Assembly: GCF_010668395.1 (NCBI RefSeq)
Contig: NZ_WUEY01000009.1
Location: forward strand, 165,464-229,463
Reading direction: 5' to 3'
From: Martinezella lusitana
GTDB lineage: Bacteria > Pseudomonadota > Alphaproteobacteria > Rhizobiales > Rhizobiaceae
DNA: 64,000 bases
Made by a program: the position numbers and the translations under genes. The notes below the pieces were generated by a model that did no database searches, had not been told where the DNA came from, and saw nothing but the letters and a program-made list of their open reading frames with translations. Below, piece by piece: positions 35,486-44,002 of the stretch; position 1 is the first letter of the stretch; each line of letters starts with the position of its first letter.

Positions 35486-37015
35486 TTAGGTTATAGCACC
35501 GACCTGCCATGGAACGAATTCGTTGTCGCCGTAGTCGAAGGTCTCGCTCAATGTTTTCTTGCCGGAGGCAACCGCAATGATTTCCTCGAAGATTCGCTCG
35601 CCGGCCGCTTCGATCGTATCATCGCCGCTGACGATATCGCCGCAATTGATGTCCATATCCTCGCGCATATGGTTATACATCTCGGTGTTGGTGGCAATCT
35701 TGACGCAGGGTGCCGGCTTGAAGCCCGAGACGGAACCGCGCCCCGTCGTGAAGCAAATCACGTTGCAGCCGCCGGCGACCTGACCGGTAACGGCGACAGG
35801 ATCGTAGCCGGGCGTATCCATGAAAACGAAGCCGGGTTCGTCGACGATTTCCGAATATTCGTAGACGGCCTTCAGCGGCATGGACCCGCCCTTGGCGACC
35901 GCACCCAGCGATTTTTCGAGGATGGTCGTCAATCCGCCGAGCTTGTTGCCGTAGGATGGATTGTTGTTGAGTTCCGCGCCATTGCGGCGGGTATAATCGC
36001 GCCACCAGTCGATCCTGGAGAGAAGCTTCTCGGCAACCGCCGGAGTGACCGCGCGGCGTGTCAGCAGATGTTCCGCGCCGTAGATCTCCGGGGTCTCCGC
36101 CAGAACCGAGGTGCCTCCATTGCGCACGAGGAGATCGGAGGCATAGCCGAGCGCCGGATTGGCCGAAATGCCGGAATAGCCATCGGAGCCGCCACATTCC
36201 AAAGCCAGCTTGATCCCCGAGAGCGGCTGGACCGTACGCTTGGCGGAATTCACGTCCGGCAGCATGTCTTTGATCATTTCGGATGCCGCGGCGATCGTCT
36301 TGCGTGTGCCGCCAAGGTCCTGAATGGTCATGGTGCGCAGCCGGTTTCCCTCCTCCAGCTTGTAGTGCTCGAGAATAGGCGCGATCTGATTGGTTTCACA
36401 GCCAAGACCGATCATCAGGATGCCGCCGAAATTCGGATGGCGGGCATAGCCCTGAAGAGTACGGGCCAGATAGCGATAGCCTTCCGATTGCGTGTTGATG
36501 GCGCAGCCGCCGCCATGGGTGAGGGCCACCACGCCATCGACATTGTCGAAGCCCTCGAGGCCGCCGGTGCGATTGAAATGTTCGGCGATGTATTTCGACA
36601 CCGTCGCCGAGCAATTGACCGTGGTGATGATGCCGATGAAATTGCGCGTGCCAACGCCGCCAGCGCCGCGGTCGAAGCCCATGAAGGTCCGACAGTCCTC
36701 GGGCAGCAACATGCCTGCTTCTTCGATCTCGACGCTGAACTGATAGGGATGGTCGGATTCGATGACCGCCAGATTCTGCAGATGGACATGCCCGCCCGCC
36801 GGAATGAATTGCGTCGCAACGCCGATCGGCTGGCCGAACTTTCGGATCTCCTGGCCGGCCTGAATGTCGCGCACTGCGACCTTGTGTCCGCGCGGGATCT
36901 GGTCGGCGGCGATCAAACCGTCGATGCCGGTCGCATTGCCGGCGCGGATCATCGCCCGGGCGACCGCGACGTCGTCGATGGGGTTGAGCAGGATGACGGG
37001 GGAAACGGCGGACAT
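35486..37015 (-). CDS. uxaA: Altronate dehydratase (UxaA/GarD family)
   Basis: An enzyme of about 509 residues that removes water from altronate or a related sugar acid to give a 2-keto-3-deoxy acid. Residues 1-90 form a SAF-type domain (KVAVRDIQAGQEIRKFGQPI). The large catalytic part has the family blocks THGGGCAINTQSEGYRY and LECGGSDGYSGISANPALGY. Conserved cysteine positions for the metal centre lie in CGGSDG and GGCNVICFTTGRG. The ATG at 37015 is preferred because the ATG at 37063 lies inside the 42-bp palindrome. Galactarate dehydratase is the main alternative. Confidence 0.85.
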   Translation of the reverse strand: MSAVSPVILLNPIDDVAVARAMIRAGNATGIDGLIAADQIPRGHKVAVRDIQAGQEIRKFGQPIGVATQFIPAGGHVHLQNLAVIESDHPYQFSVEIEEAGMLLPEDCRTFMGFDRGAGGVGTRNFIGIITTVNCSATVSKYIAEHFNRTGGLEGFDNVDGVVALTHGGGCAINTQSEGYRYLARTLQGYARHPNFGGILMIGLGCETNQIAPILEHYKLEEGNRLRTMTIQDLGGTRKTIAAASEMIKDMLPDVNSAKRTVQPLSGIKLALECGGSDGYSGISANPALGYASDLLVRNGGTSVLAETPEIYGAEHLLTRRAVTPAVAEKLLSRIDWWRDYTRRNGAELNNNPSYGNKLGGLTTILEKSLGAVAKGGSMPLKAVYEYSEIVDEPGFVFMDTPGYDPVAVTGQVAGGCNVICFTTGRGSVSGFKPAPCVKIATNTEMYNHMREDMDINCGDIVSGDDTIEAAGERIFEEIIAVASGKKTLSETFDYGDNEFVPWQVGAIT

Positions 37016-37030
37016 GGAGATTTCCGTATG

Positions 37031-37072
37031 GTTGAATGATTGTCTATTGCTAGCAATAGACAATCATTCAAC
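37031..37072. promoter_or_regulatory. Perfect 42-bp palindrome upstream of uxaA
   Basis: All 42 bases form a perfect inverted repeat centred on GCTAGC. The central part is TGTCTATTGCTAGCAATAGA, with GTTGAATGAT-type arms outside. It lies 16 bases upstream of the preferred uxaA start and overlaps its leader. A very strong operator, or a hairpin in the 5' leader, is likely. Confidence 0.85.
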
Positions 37073-37254
37073 AGATAAGGCGTCAAGCATGATCGGCGCC
37101 GCCCGCGAAGTTACCCGTCGCGTTGCTTCATGCTCCTTACGGTCGGCCGCTCGCTCAGTTGGATTAGCTTCTGTACCGCTAATATGCGAATTTACCCAAG
37201 CTGAGGCCTGCGGCATTCTGATCTCCGGACAACGATCAAGAGGAGGATGTCACC

Positions 37255-37485
37255 GTGCCTGTCCATGGGGAGCTTTTCGATACGCCGGGCGGGGAGCCTC
37301 TGGTTTCCCTGGGGTTGATTTCCATACACCATCCGTCCGTCGACGCGACGAGGCACAAATCCGAAGTCATGCTGCGGATGAAGGCCGACGGAAGATCGAT
37401 CGACGATATAGCGAGGGAGGTCGGCGTCAGCCGATCCACGGTCATCAGACTCTTGCGTTATGTTGAAAGAGCGGCCGCCAGTTAG
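37255..37485 (+). CDS. Small helix-turn-helix protein (resolvase-type)
   Basis: A 76-residue protein starting with GTG behind AGGAGG. The C-terminal 40 residues are a Hin/resolvase-like helix-turn-helix (GRSIDDIAREVGVSRSTVIR). There is no catalytic domain. It could be a small regulator or the DNA-binding remnant of a recombinase. The strong ribosome site argues that it is expressed. Confidence 0.65.
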   Translation: MPVHGELFDTPGGEPLVSLGLISIHHPSVDATRHKSEVMLRMKADGRSIDDIAREVGVSRSTVIRLLRYVERAAAS

Positions 37486-37640
37486 TCGAAGGCTGGCTTC
37501 GGGGCAACGACCTTTCCTGATTCAACGCTTGGCTGATACGGCTCGACGATGGCTTTGCACGCCGAAGGGTGCGATTTCAAACCCTGATATTGTTCGGGGC
37601 GTTGCAGCCCGATCGGCATAATTGCTGGTCGGGTTTCGTT

Positions 37641-37844
37641 CTAATTGTGTAGGCGTTCCAAAACAGACGGAGATCGAACGACCGGATTTAGCGCCGCCCC
37701 GAGAATTGTGGAGCAGTGGGGGCATTGCAGAGTGACAGCCTTGATGATGCCCTGCGTTCCATACGGGGTTGCCGCATCAATGGGCTCATAATGCAACTGT
37801 TGGACATGTTGGTTGCAGTTCGGGCATTTGGCTTTTGAATTCAT
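37641..37844 (-). CDS. Small zinc-ribbon protein
   Basis: A 67-residue protein with CPNCNQH near residue 8 and CPHC near residue 41, a probable zinc-binding set. It follows the 84-residue gene at 37877 by 32 bases on the same strand, so both may form a small operon. I do not recognise the family. The reading frame is AT-richer than its neighbours. Confidence 0.5.
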   Translation of the reverse strand: MNSKAKCPNCNQHVQQLHYEPIDAATPYGTQGIIKAVTLQCPHCSTILGAALNPVVRSPSVLERLHN

Positions 37845-37876
37845 TGCATTTCCCTCATGAAGGTGCCGATACGCGG

Positions 37877-38131
37877 TCAGTCGGCCTGATATCGGATAAG
37901 TGCCATCCGGCGCGAATGAAGCTCATTCTGTGCCATTGTGATCTCGTATATCTGTTTTTCGTCATGTATCGTTAGTTCGCTGAGGTAATTACTCAGTATC
38001 GCCGAGACCTTGAGCTGGAGAATAGCATACGTTGTTCCAAGTTTTGCAAATTCCTCTATGTCGTCTTCACTCACTTTTCCAATTTTCACCGATTGCGCCA
38101 ATATTAATCCCCATAAACTAGAAAAATACAT
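37877..38131 (-). CDS. Small helical hypothetical protein
   Basis: An 84-residue protein, mostly helical and without cysteines or a signal peptide. Runs such as FAKLGTTYAILQLKVSAILS and LTIHDEKQIYEITMAQNELH suggest an amphipathic helical bundle. It may be co-transcribed with the zinc-ribbon gene downstream. Nothing indicates its function. Confidence 0.45.
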   Translation of the reverse strand: MYFSSLWGLILAQSVKIGKVSEDDIEEFAKLGTTYAILQLKVSAILSNYLSELTIHDEKQIYEITMAQNELHSRRMALIRYQAD

Positions 38132-38359
38132 GGTATGAGAGCATAATGATGCGTGCCGCGCAAGATAATACTATCGGGGATTCGGATGGCGCAGCTGCCC
38201 TGAAAGCGATCAAGGGAACTCGGTGCGCGTGAACGGAAATCCCAAAGGCGCGCCAGAATTCCGGCGTCGGGGCTGCGAAAAAGGGGCGAGGTGCCAAGCG
38301 CTAGATGTGCGTTCCGCTTCTCTTTGAATTGCGCAAACGCTCCATCCTTTTGTTTTCAC

Positions 38360-38403
38360 GCAACTCCAGACGGAAACCCGCTATCCGCTTTTGCTGGAAT
38401 TGC
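38360..38403. repeat. Hairpin resembling a rhizobial intergenic repeat
   Basis: GCAACTCCAG at 38360-38369 is the near-perfect inverse of CTGGAATTGC at 38394-38403. Between them is GACGGAAACCCGC. The pattern resembles a short dispersed intergenic element common in Rhizobium genomes, as I recall it. The rest of 38132-38610 has open frames but no convincing gene. Confidence 0.5.
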
Positions 38404-38610
38404 GCCAGCCGCGCTTGACAGGCGGGAGAGCCTCGCGGGCGCGGCTCCTGCCGGTCAAGCAATTCTCAAGGATCGTGAGCGTCGGCATGGGGGAGCGCAA
38501 AGCTGTCCGCGCCCACCGCCATTTCTGCAGCAACGGTCATGCCGTCGGCGTTTCAAAAGCGAGCTGGCTGAAACCGCGGTCAATCCCGCATGCATCGCCG
38601 CCAGACGCTT

Positions 38611-39507
38611 CTACGAGATGGTTTCCAGTGCGCGGCGAGCGAGGAAGACTGCGCCCTCAACGGGCGGGATGGTCAGTTTATGGATCCGCAGATTCGGATG
38701 CCGTGCTGATACGTGGCGCCTGAAGGCATCGAGAAGCGGCGGCTGGTTGACGATGACGCTGCCGGCGACCACGATGTCGGTTGCGACTGCGCCGCGCGTC
38801 AACAACTGATCGACCAGTGCGGCCAGATACTGTGCGCCTTCATCGATCACTTGCGCTGCGAGTGCCGATCCTGCGGCAGCGGCAGCGAAAACCGCCGGGC
38901 AATGGGGTGCCCAGTTGTCCGCGGTGGGCTCGTCGTTGACCTTGCGTGTCAGCCGTTCGGCATCGGCCACGCCGAAATCGCGGATCAGGGCCTTGAGCAG
39001 CCCGTCGTCCGGCTTGCCTTCGTCGAGGGCACGCAATGCTGCGCGCGTCGCCTCGCGCACGAGGGCCGCCGCGCCGCCTTCGTCGCCGATGACGGAACCC
39101 CAGCCGCCGGTTGCCAGATGGGCGCCGGCGGAATCGGTTCCGACCCCGATTGCGCCGGTTCCGGCAATGATGCCGATCCCGTCGGGAAAGCCGCCGGCCA
39201 ATGCGATCAGTGCCGCATCGTTGACGATGATTGGGCTGAGGTCGTGGGCGGCAAGCGCCGTCTGTAGCTCATGCGCCGTTTCCGGCCGGTTGATGCCTTG
39301 GGCGCCGAAGGCCATGGCGGCAACGCGCGCGCCGTCAGGGATATGCGGCCTGATGCGCTCCACGATCCATTGCGCAGCGAGATCGGCGGGCTCGGCATCC
39401 CATTCGCGGCTGTGCAGGATCGTGTCCAGCAGGCGCCGTCCCCGTCTGTCTTCGATGACGAGATGCGTCTTCGTGCCGCCGATATCCAGAGCAAGCAGGC
39501 AGTCCAT
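38611..39507 (-). CDS. BadF/BadG-type kinase, probable N-acetylglucosamine kinase
   Basis: A sugar kinase of about 298 residues with the actin-like ATPase fold. The phosphate-1 motif LALDIGGTKTHL lies at the N-terminus, IAGTGAIGVG near residue 115, and GGWGSVIGDEGGAA near residue 130, a pattern shared with GlcNAc kinases. The start is one of two adjacent ATGs (39510 or 39507). The gene overlaps the SIS gene region by a few bases. With that gene it suggests an amino-sugar pathway: phosphorylation, then deamination or isomerisation. Confidence 0.82.
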   Translation of the reverse strand: MDCLLALDIGGTKTHLVIEDRRGRRLLDTILHSREWDAEPADLAAQWIVERIRPHIPDGARVAAMAFGAQGINRPETAHELQTALAAHDLSPIIVNDAALIALAGGFPDGIGIIAGTGAIGVGTDSAGAHLATGGWGSVIGDEGGAAALVREATRAALRALDEGKPDDGLLKALIRDFGVADAERLTRKVNDEPTADNWAPHCPAVFAAAAAGSALAAQVIDEGAQYLAALVDQLLTRGAVATDIVVAGSVIVNQPPLLDAFRRHVSARHPNLRIHKLTIPPVEGAVFLARRALETIS

Positions 39508-39523
39508 CATAGCTTCATTCCCG

Positions 39524-40528
39524 TCAGGCGACTTTGGTATCGTTGTTTTCGAAGACGAAGGCATCGGGGTCGAGCCCGCGCGCGATTGCCGTTTCGACTG
39601 CTAAGGTCTGCATGACCAGTGCCTCGACAATAGGCCGCTGCGCCGGCGAGAGGGAAGGGACCGCGACATGGGCGAGATGGTTTTCCTCGCAAATGTCGAG
39701 CGGGCTTGCGAGAATGACGTCGTGACCTGCGCGGGCGAGTTTCTGGGCAAGCTGCACCTCGCGTTCCTCGCCGAAGATGATGTGCACCCCACGGCCAGCG
39801 GATTCCATCGCGCCATGCAGATATTGGCGGGTGGCCATGCCGGTTGACGGGATACGGGCGATCTCGCGCAGCAATAGCGCGCCGACCTCGGCGGAACCGG
39901 CGGACGCCGCAGATCCGACGCAATCGACGTAATGCGCATCCTGAAGCGGGGCGATCAGCGCGCCGATCCTGCTTGCGAGCGTTTTTTCCACCACGCGGAA
40001 GGCGTCGGACAATTGAAGCCATGTGCTGTCGATTTCGCCAGCGTCCCAGGCCTCAGCCAGCATGCCGAGCGCTGCGACCGTGGCTGTATAGCCGATGGTC
40101 GACGCATAGCTGTCCGGAATATTGCCAAGCGACAGATGGGCGGCAGATATTGTCTCGATCGGCGAGTTATGGGCGTTGACGACCGAAAGACGCAAGCGCT
40201 GGTCGACGGTTTGCAGGGCTGCCAGGGTCTCCGAGCTTTTTCCGCTCTGCGACACGCCGACAAGCGGATGCGGTGTCACCGGAAAGGGGAGCGGGTGCTC
40301 GCCGGCATTGAGGCGCCAGCTGTGAATGCCGCGGCTCCTCAGGGTCCAGACGGCTGAAGCACTGGCAGCGAAGCTCGCGCCTATGCCGAGGAAGATCGGG
40401 CCTGGCCCTTGAAGGAAGTTGCGGCCTTGCAGGACGCGAATGTCCTCTGCGAGCGCCGCCACAGCATGGGAAAGGGCATCGGCCTGCGTTGCACGGGCGT
40501 CTGCGAGAGGGATATATCCTTTGGGCAA
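39524..40528 (-). CDS. SIS-domain sugar-phosphate isomerase/deaminase
   Basis: About 334 residues with two SIS domains. The first phosphosugar-binding block is GVSQSGKSSETLAALQ near residue 90; GIGASFAASASAVWTL lies near residue 45. The overall shape matches the isomerase half of GlmS and AgaS-type deaminases. The start is TTG 40528 with AAGGAG just upstream; an ATG at 40573 is less supported. It is encoded just before the kinase, so it probably works on the same amino-sugar phosphate. Confidence 0.85.
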   Translation of the reverse strand: MPKGYIPLADARATQADALSHAVAALAEDIRVLQGRNFLQGPGPIFLGIGASFAASASAVWTLRSRGIHSWRLNAGEHPLPFPVTPHPLVGVSQSGKSSETLAALQTVDQRLRLSVVNAHNSPIETISAAHLSLGNIPDSYASTIGYTATVAALGMLAEAWDAGEIDSTWLQLSDAFRVVEKTLASRIGALIAPLQDAHYVDCVGSAASAGSAEVGALLLREIARIPSTGMATRQYLHGAMESAGRGVHIIFGEEREVQLAQKLARAGHDVILASPLDICEENHLAHVAVPSLSPAQRPIVEALVMQTLAVETAIARGLDPDAFVFENNDTKVA

Positions 40529-40654
40529 CTGGTTTCTCCTTGCTTGCGGATAAACGGGGGCTCGCGCGGGCACGCGAGCGCCAGCGGCAATCCATCGTCG
40601 ATTGTCGTAGGGGCAGGGCTTGCCTGCCGCGGTTTGTTCTTGCTTGTCCGGGCC

Positions 40655-41422
40655 TCAGACGCCCGCTTTGGAAAGGCGGCTGAAGGAGGTCCTCAGGCGA
40701 TACCGATCACCGGCATATCGTATGGTCGACGATATCAGGGGTCTGCCCGCAATATCCTCGATGAGTTGATACATGGTGAGGATCGGCATCCCGGCCTCTA
40801 TTCCCAGGTGTTTTGCAGTTGTCGTATCGGCTCCCTGCGCCTCGATGGTCGATTCCGCCCGGCTGAGCTCGATCCCGGCATCGCTCATGATCCGAAAGAG
40901 CGAGGCCGTGGTGAAATCGGCCGTGGACAGCTTCAGCTCGCTCAGGGCAGGAAAATAGGAGCTGTCTATGGCAACGGGCACGCCGTCGAGCTTGCGGATG
41001 CGCACCAGGTGAAAGAGTTTCGAACCGGGTGCGATCGAAAGTTCTTCCGCCTGGTCGAGCGTTGCCGATGCTTCTTCGGCTCTCAGAACATCCGAGGATG
41101 CCTTCAGGCCGAGACGGGCCGCGGTTTCGCTGAAGGACTCCAGCGTTTGCGGAAACTCCTGATGCGCCTCCATCGCCACATACCAGCCCCGACCATGGGA
41201 GGACACCAGAACGCCGCTGCTGACCAGGCTCTGCAATGCGCGCCGCAGCGTCACGCGACTGATCGCCAAACGGTCGATCAGGTCGCGTTCCGGCGGCAGG
41301 CGGCTGCCGGGCGCCAGCTTTCCTGCCGAGATTTCGCGGGAAATGGCTTTGGCAGCCTGCAGCCACAGCGGCTCGGGAGAATCCGATTGAAGCGGGGCGA
41401 CCGCGCCGTCCATCTTGACCAT
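40655..41422 (-). CDS. HutC-type GntR regulator (UTRA domain)
   Basis: A 255-residue regulator with an N-terminal winged helix (LPPERDLIDRLAISRVTLRR near residue 45) and a UTRA ligand-binding domain (LFHLVRIRKLDGVPVAIDSS near residue 135, then LGIEAGMPILTMYQL). Such proteins sense sugar phosphates. The start at 41422 overlaps the dehydrogenase stop by one base (TGATG). A longer frame to 41674 is a shadow. Its likely operators are the paired ATACCA repeats at 42493-42523. Confidence 0.88.
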   Translation of the reverse strand: MVKMDGAVAPLQSDSPEPLWLQAAKAISREISAGKLAPGSRLPPERDLIDRLAISRVTLRRALQSLVSSGVLVSSHGRGWYVAMEAHQEFPQTLESFSETAARLGLKASSDVLRAEEASATLDQAEELSIAPGSKLFHLVRIRKLDGVPVAIDSSYFPALSELKLSTADFTTASLFRIMSDAGIELSRAESTIEAQGADTTTAKHLGIEAGMPILTMYQLIEDIAGRPLISSTIRYAGDRYRLRTSFSRLSKAGV

Positions 41423-42459
41423 CAGCTTATCGTCACCTTTTCCCATACCTTGGTCCGCATCGAACGGTAGCAGGCATCCAGGATACGGTTTACCACCACG
41501 CCGTCCTCGAAGGTTTCCAGTGGCCGAGTTCCGGCGGCAAAGCAATCGACAAAATGGCGCATCTGCTGCGAAAACCCGTAGGCGCGCGTCTCTTCCGGCA
41601 CCGGATAGACCCAACCGGTATCGGCATTCGCCTTTTCCACAAGATAGCCGACCGGCTTCTCGATGAAACCCCATACGGGCCCGACGGAGCTGTCGGTCAC
41701 GATGCGGCCGGCCGAGCCGACCAGTTCATGGCGCAGTTGCATGCCGCCCTTCTCGATCCAGGAGGATTCGATGGTGGCGAGCTGGCCGCCGGCGAATTTC
41801 AAAAGCGCGATCGCGGTATCTTCTCCGGTCGTCTTGTCGGCGTGAGCAAGGGTAGCCCCCCAGGCCATCACTTCGACGACGGGATTGTCCTTGCCGAAGA
41901 AATGCCGGGCCGATTCGACCGTATGGCAGCCCATGTCGAGCAATGCGCCGCCGCCGGCCGTTTCCGCATCCCAGAAATGCGGGGCATGCGGCCCGGAATG
42001 CGCCTCGCGGGCCCGCATGGTCAGGAGGTCGCCAATGCCGCCGGCCTGCACCATCTGATAGGCCTTGGCGATATTGGGCGAGAAGACCGAGCTTTCGGCA
42101 TAGCCGTGCCAGACGCCGGCATCGAGCACGACCTTCAGCATTTCCGCGGCTTCCTTTTCGGTGCGCGCAAGAGGCTTGGTGCAGACGACGCCCTTGCCGT
42201 GACGCGCAACGGTTCTGACGGCTTCAAGATGAATTTCATTCGGCAGGGCGATGACGACAAGCTGCACGGCAGGGTCGGCACACAGGGCATCCATGTCCTG
42301 GTAAGCCGTAACGCCAGGCCCCCATTTCCTCGCAAATTCATCCGCGCGTTCGCTGTTGCGCGAATAGCAGGCGACCAGTTCGCCGTTGCGCACGTCGAGC
42401 AATGAATCCGCATAACAATCGCCGATGAAGCCGGACCCCAGCAGGCCAACACCAATCAT
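41422..42459 (-). CDS. Gfo/Idh/MocA-family dehydrogenase
   Basis: A 345-residue NAD(P)-dependent sugar oxidoreductase. It starts with a Rossmann stretch VGLLGSGFIGDCYADSL. The family motif is VVCTKPLART near residue 92, holding the catalytic lysine. The second domain contains GGGALLDMGCHTVESARHFF with the catalytic histidine. The start at 42459 follows GGGGGGATG; frames extending to 43389 cross the divergent transporter gene and are not real. It is divergent from the sugar importer, which probably supplies its substrate. Confidence 0.9.
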   Translation of the reverse strand: MIGVGLLGSGFIGDCYADSLLDVRNGELVACYSRNSERADEFARKWGPGVTAYQDMDALCADPAVQLVVIALPNEIHLEAVRTVARHGKGVVCTKPLARTEKEAAEMLKVVLDAGVWHGYAESSVFSPNIAKAYQMVQAGGIGDLLTMRAREAHSGPHAPHFWDAETAGGGALLDMGCHTVESARHFFGKDNPVVEVMAWGATLAHADKTTGEDTAIALLKFAGGQLATIESSWIEKGGMQLRHELVGSAGRIVTDSSVGPVWGFIEKPVGYLVEKANADTGWVYPVPEETRAYGFSQQMRHFVDCFAAGTRPLETFEDGVVVNRILDACYRSMRTKVWEKVTIS

Positions 42460-42492
42460 CAAATCATCCCCCCAGCATCCGCGGTTCATGAA

Positions 42493-42523
42493 ATACCATA
42501 TGAGATGATTGAATACCACGTAT
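42493..42523. promoter_or_regulatory. Paired ATACCA repeats, probable HutC regulator operators
   Basis: ATACCATATG at 42493 and ATACCACGTAT at 42513 start exactly 20 bases apart, two helical turns. The second is an inverted repeat, ATAC-CAC-GTAT. They lie in the divergent spacer between the dehydrogenase and the importer genes. Confidence 0.45.
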
Positions 42524-42645
42524 GACAAAAATTGAAAGAGAAAAAACATCTTGTCACATATTGTATTGAGATGTATCTTCCATCCGTTCGTTGCGGACCG
42601 GACAAGGTCGCGCAATCCAAGCTTAAAAAGAGGGGAGAATTTCAG

Positions 42646-43911
42646 ATGCGTTCGAAGCATGCGTGTATCCAGGGCGTGGTGACGTCGCTGGCCGTTGCGC
42701 TCATGGCGGGCAGTGCGCTTGCCGCTGATGCGGTGACGATCAAGCTGGGAAGCTGGCGTACGGAAGACATCGCCGTCTGGCAGGACAAGCTGCTGCCGGC
42801 GTTCGAAAAGGAACATCCGGAGATCAAGGTCGAATTCGCCCCGATCAATACCAATGAATACAATGCGGCCATCCAGTCGCAGATCGACGCTGGCGCCGGT
42901 CCGGATCTGATGACCTGCCGCCCCTTCGACGTCAACCGGGAATGGATCCGTCGCGGCTATTTCGAGCCGCTCAAGGACTTCGCTCCGATCAAGGATTTCA
43001 GCGATACGTCGAAGGCCGCCTGGGCCGACGGCAAGGGCGAGCCCTTCTGCCTGCCGATTGCAGCCGTGCTTGCCGGCTTCTACTACAATGTCGATATCTT
43101 CAAGGAACTGGGCCTCGAGCCGCCGAAGACGGCGGACGAATTCATCGCAGTTCTTCAGAAGATCAAGGACAATGGCAAGTACACGCCGCTTGCCTACGGC
43201 TCGGCCGAATCCTGGCAGCTGGCCTATAACGGCCTTTACAATATCGGTCCTTCCTATTGGAAAGGCGAGGAGGGCCGCCAGGGTCTGATCAACGGCACGA
43301 AGAAGCTGACGGATCCGGATTTTGTCGCCGCCTTCAAGGCCTTCGCCGCCTGGCGGCCGTTCATGCCGGACGGTCAGGCCAGCCTTCAATACGCCGACAT
43401 GACGCAGTTGTTCACGATCGGCCGCGCGGCTATCCTGCCCGACGGGTCATGGAACATCAATCAGGTGACGGCAACCGGCCTCAATGTCGGCGTCTTCGGC
43501 CCGCCGACAGCGACAGCCGATGGCAAGCGCTATCTGCAGGAAATGCCCGACATGGCGATCGGCATCAATGCCGCCGGCAAGCACAAGGATGCCGCCAAGG
43601 TATTCCTGACCTGGCTTGCCAGCCCCGAATTCCAGGAGCTCTATGTCAACGAAGCTCCCGGCTTCTTCGCCATGGGCTCGAAGCCGGTCACCTACAAGAA
43701 TGAGTTGGCGCAAAAATTTGCCGACCTGAAGAAGGGAGCCGAGCTTACGCCGCGTCTTGCTCTCGATCGCCTGAGTGCCGGCAACCCGCCGCTCGACGAT
43801 GAGATCTGGCGCGTGCTGCAGGTTATGATGACCAGCGACAAGCTGACGCCCGATACCGCCACCAGCGAGCTGCAGAAGGGTCTCGACTCCTGGTACAAGC
43901 CGCAGAACTAA
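42646..43911 (+). CDS. Sugar-binding protein of an ABC importer
   Basis: A 421-residue periplasmic family 1 binding protein. The signal peptide ends in GSALAA near residue 25. The mature protein opens with VTIKLGSWRTEDIAVWQDKL and has the hinge-type TCRPFDVNREW. The ATG at 42646 follows AGGGGAG; an upstream ATG at 42532 is not used. A GC-rich hairpin directly follows the stop and precedes the permeases, a common way to keep binding-protein levels higher. Amino-sugar uptake is inferred from the neighbours. Confidence 0.92.
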   Translation: MRSKHACIQGVVTSLAVALMAGSALAADAVTIKLGSWRTEDIAVWQDKLLPAFEKEHPEIKVEFAPINTNEYNAAIQSQIDAGAGPDLMTCRPFDVNREWIRRGYFEPLKDFAPIKDFSDTSKAAWADGKGEPFCLPIAAVLAGFYYNVDIFKELGLEPPKTADEFIAVLQKIKDNGKYTPLAYGSAESWQLAYNGLYNIGPSYWKGEEGRQGLINGTKKLTDPDFVAAFKAFAAWRPFMPDGQASLQYADMTQLFTIGRAAILPDGSWNINQVTATGLNVGVFGPPTATADGKRYLQEMPDMAIGINAAGKHKDAAKVFLTWLASPEFQELYVNEAPGFFAMGSKPVTYKNELAQKFADLKKGAELTPRLALDRLSAGNPPLDDEIWRVLQVMMTSDKLTPDTATSELQKGLDSWYKPQN

Positions 43912-43918
43912 GTCTCTT

Positions 43919-43962
43919 GGGCCCGCGTGTCGTCCTTCGCGGGACGGCGTGCGGGCCCTTTT
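43919..43962 (+). terminator. Hairpin with T run between binding-protein and permease genes
   Basis: GGGCCCGC at 43919 pairs with GCGGGCCC at 43951, with a further CGTCC/GGACG stem inside, followed by TTTT. It probably works as a partial terminator or mRNA stabiliser. Confidence 0.7.
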
Positions 43963-44002
43963 CGTATCTAAGACGTTCATACAGGAATGGGAGGCCTTCC
44001 GA

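Noticed and set aside
37016..37063. Upstream ATG for altronate dehydratase at 37063
   Set aside because: It lies inside the 42-bp palindrome and adds 16 residues without family similarity.
38291..38809. 172-codon open frame on + in the 38.1-38.6 kb spacer
   Set aside because: It has a low-complexity composition, runs antisense into the kinase gene, and contains an intergenic hairpin.
42460..43389. Extended dehydrogenase frame reaching 43389 on -
   Set aside because: The extension runs antisense through the binding-protein gene; the Rossmann motif begins at 42459.
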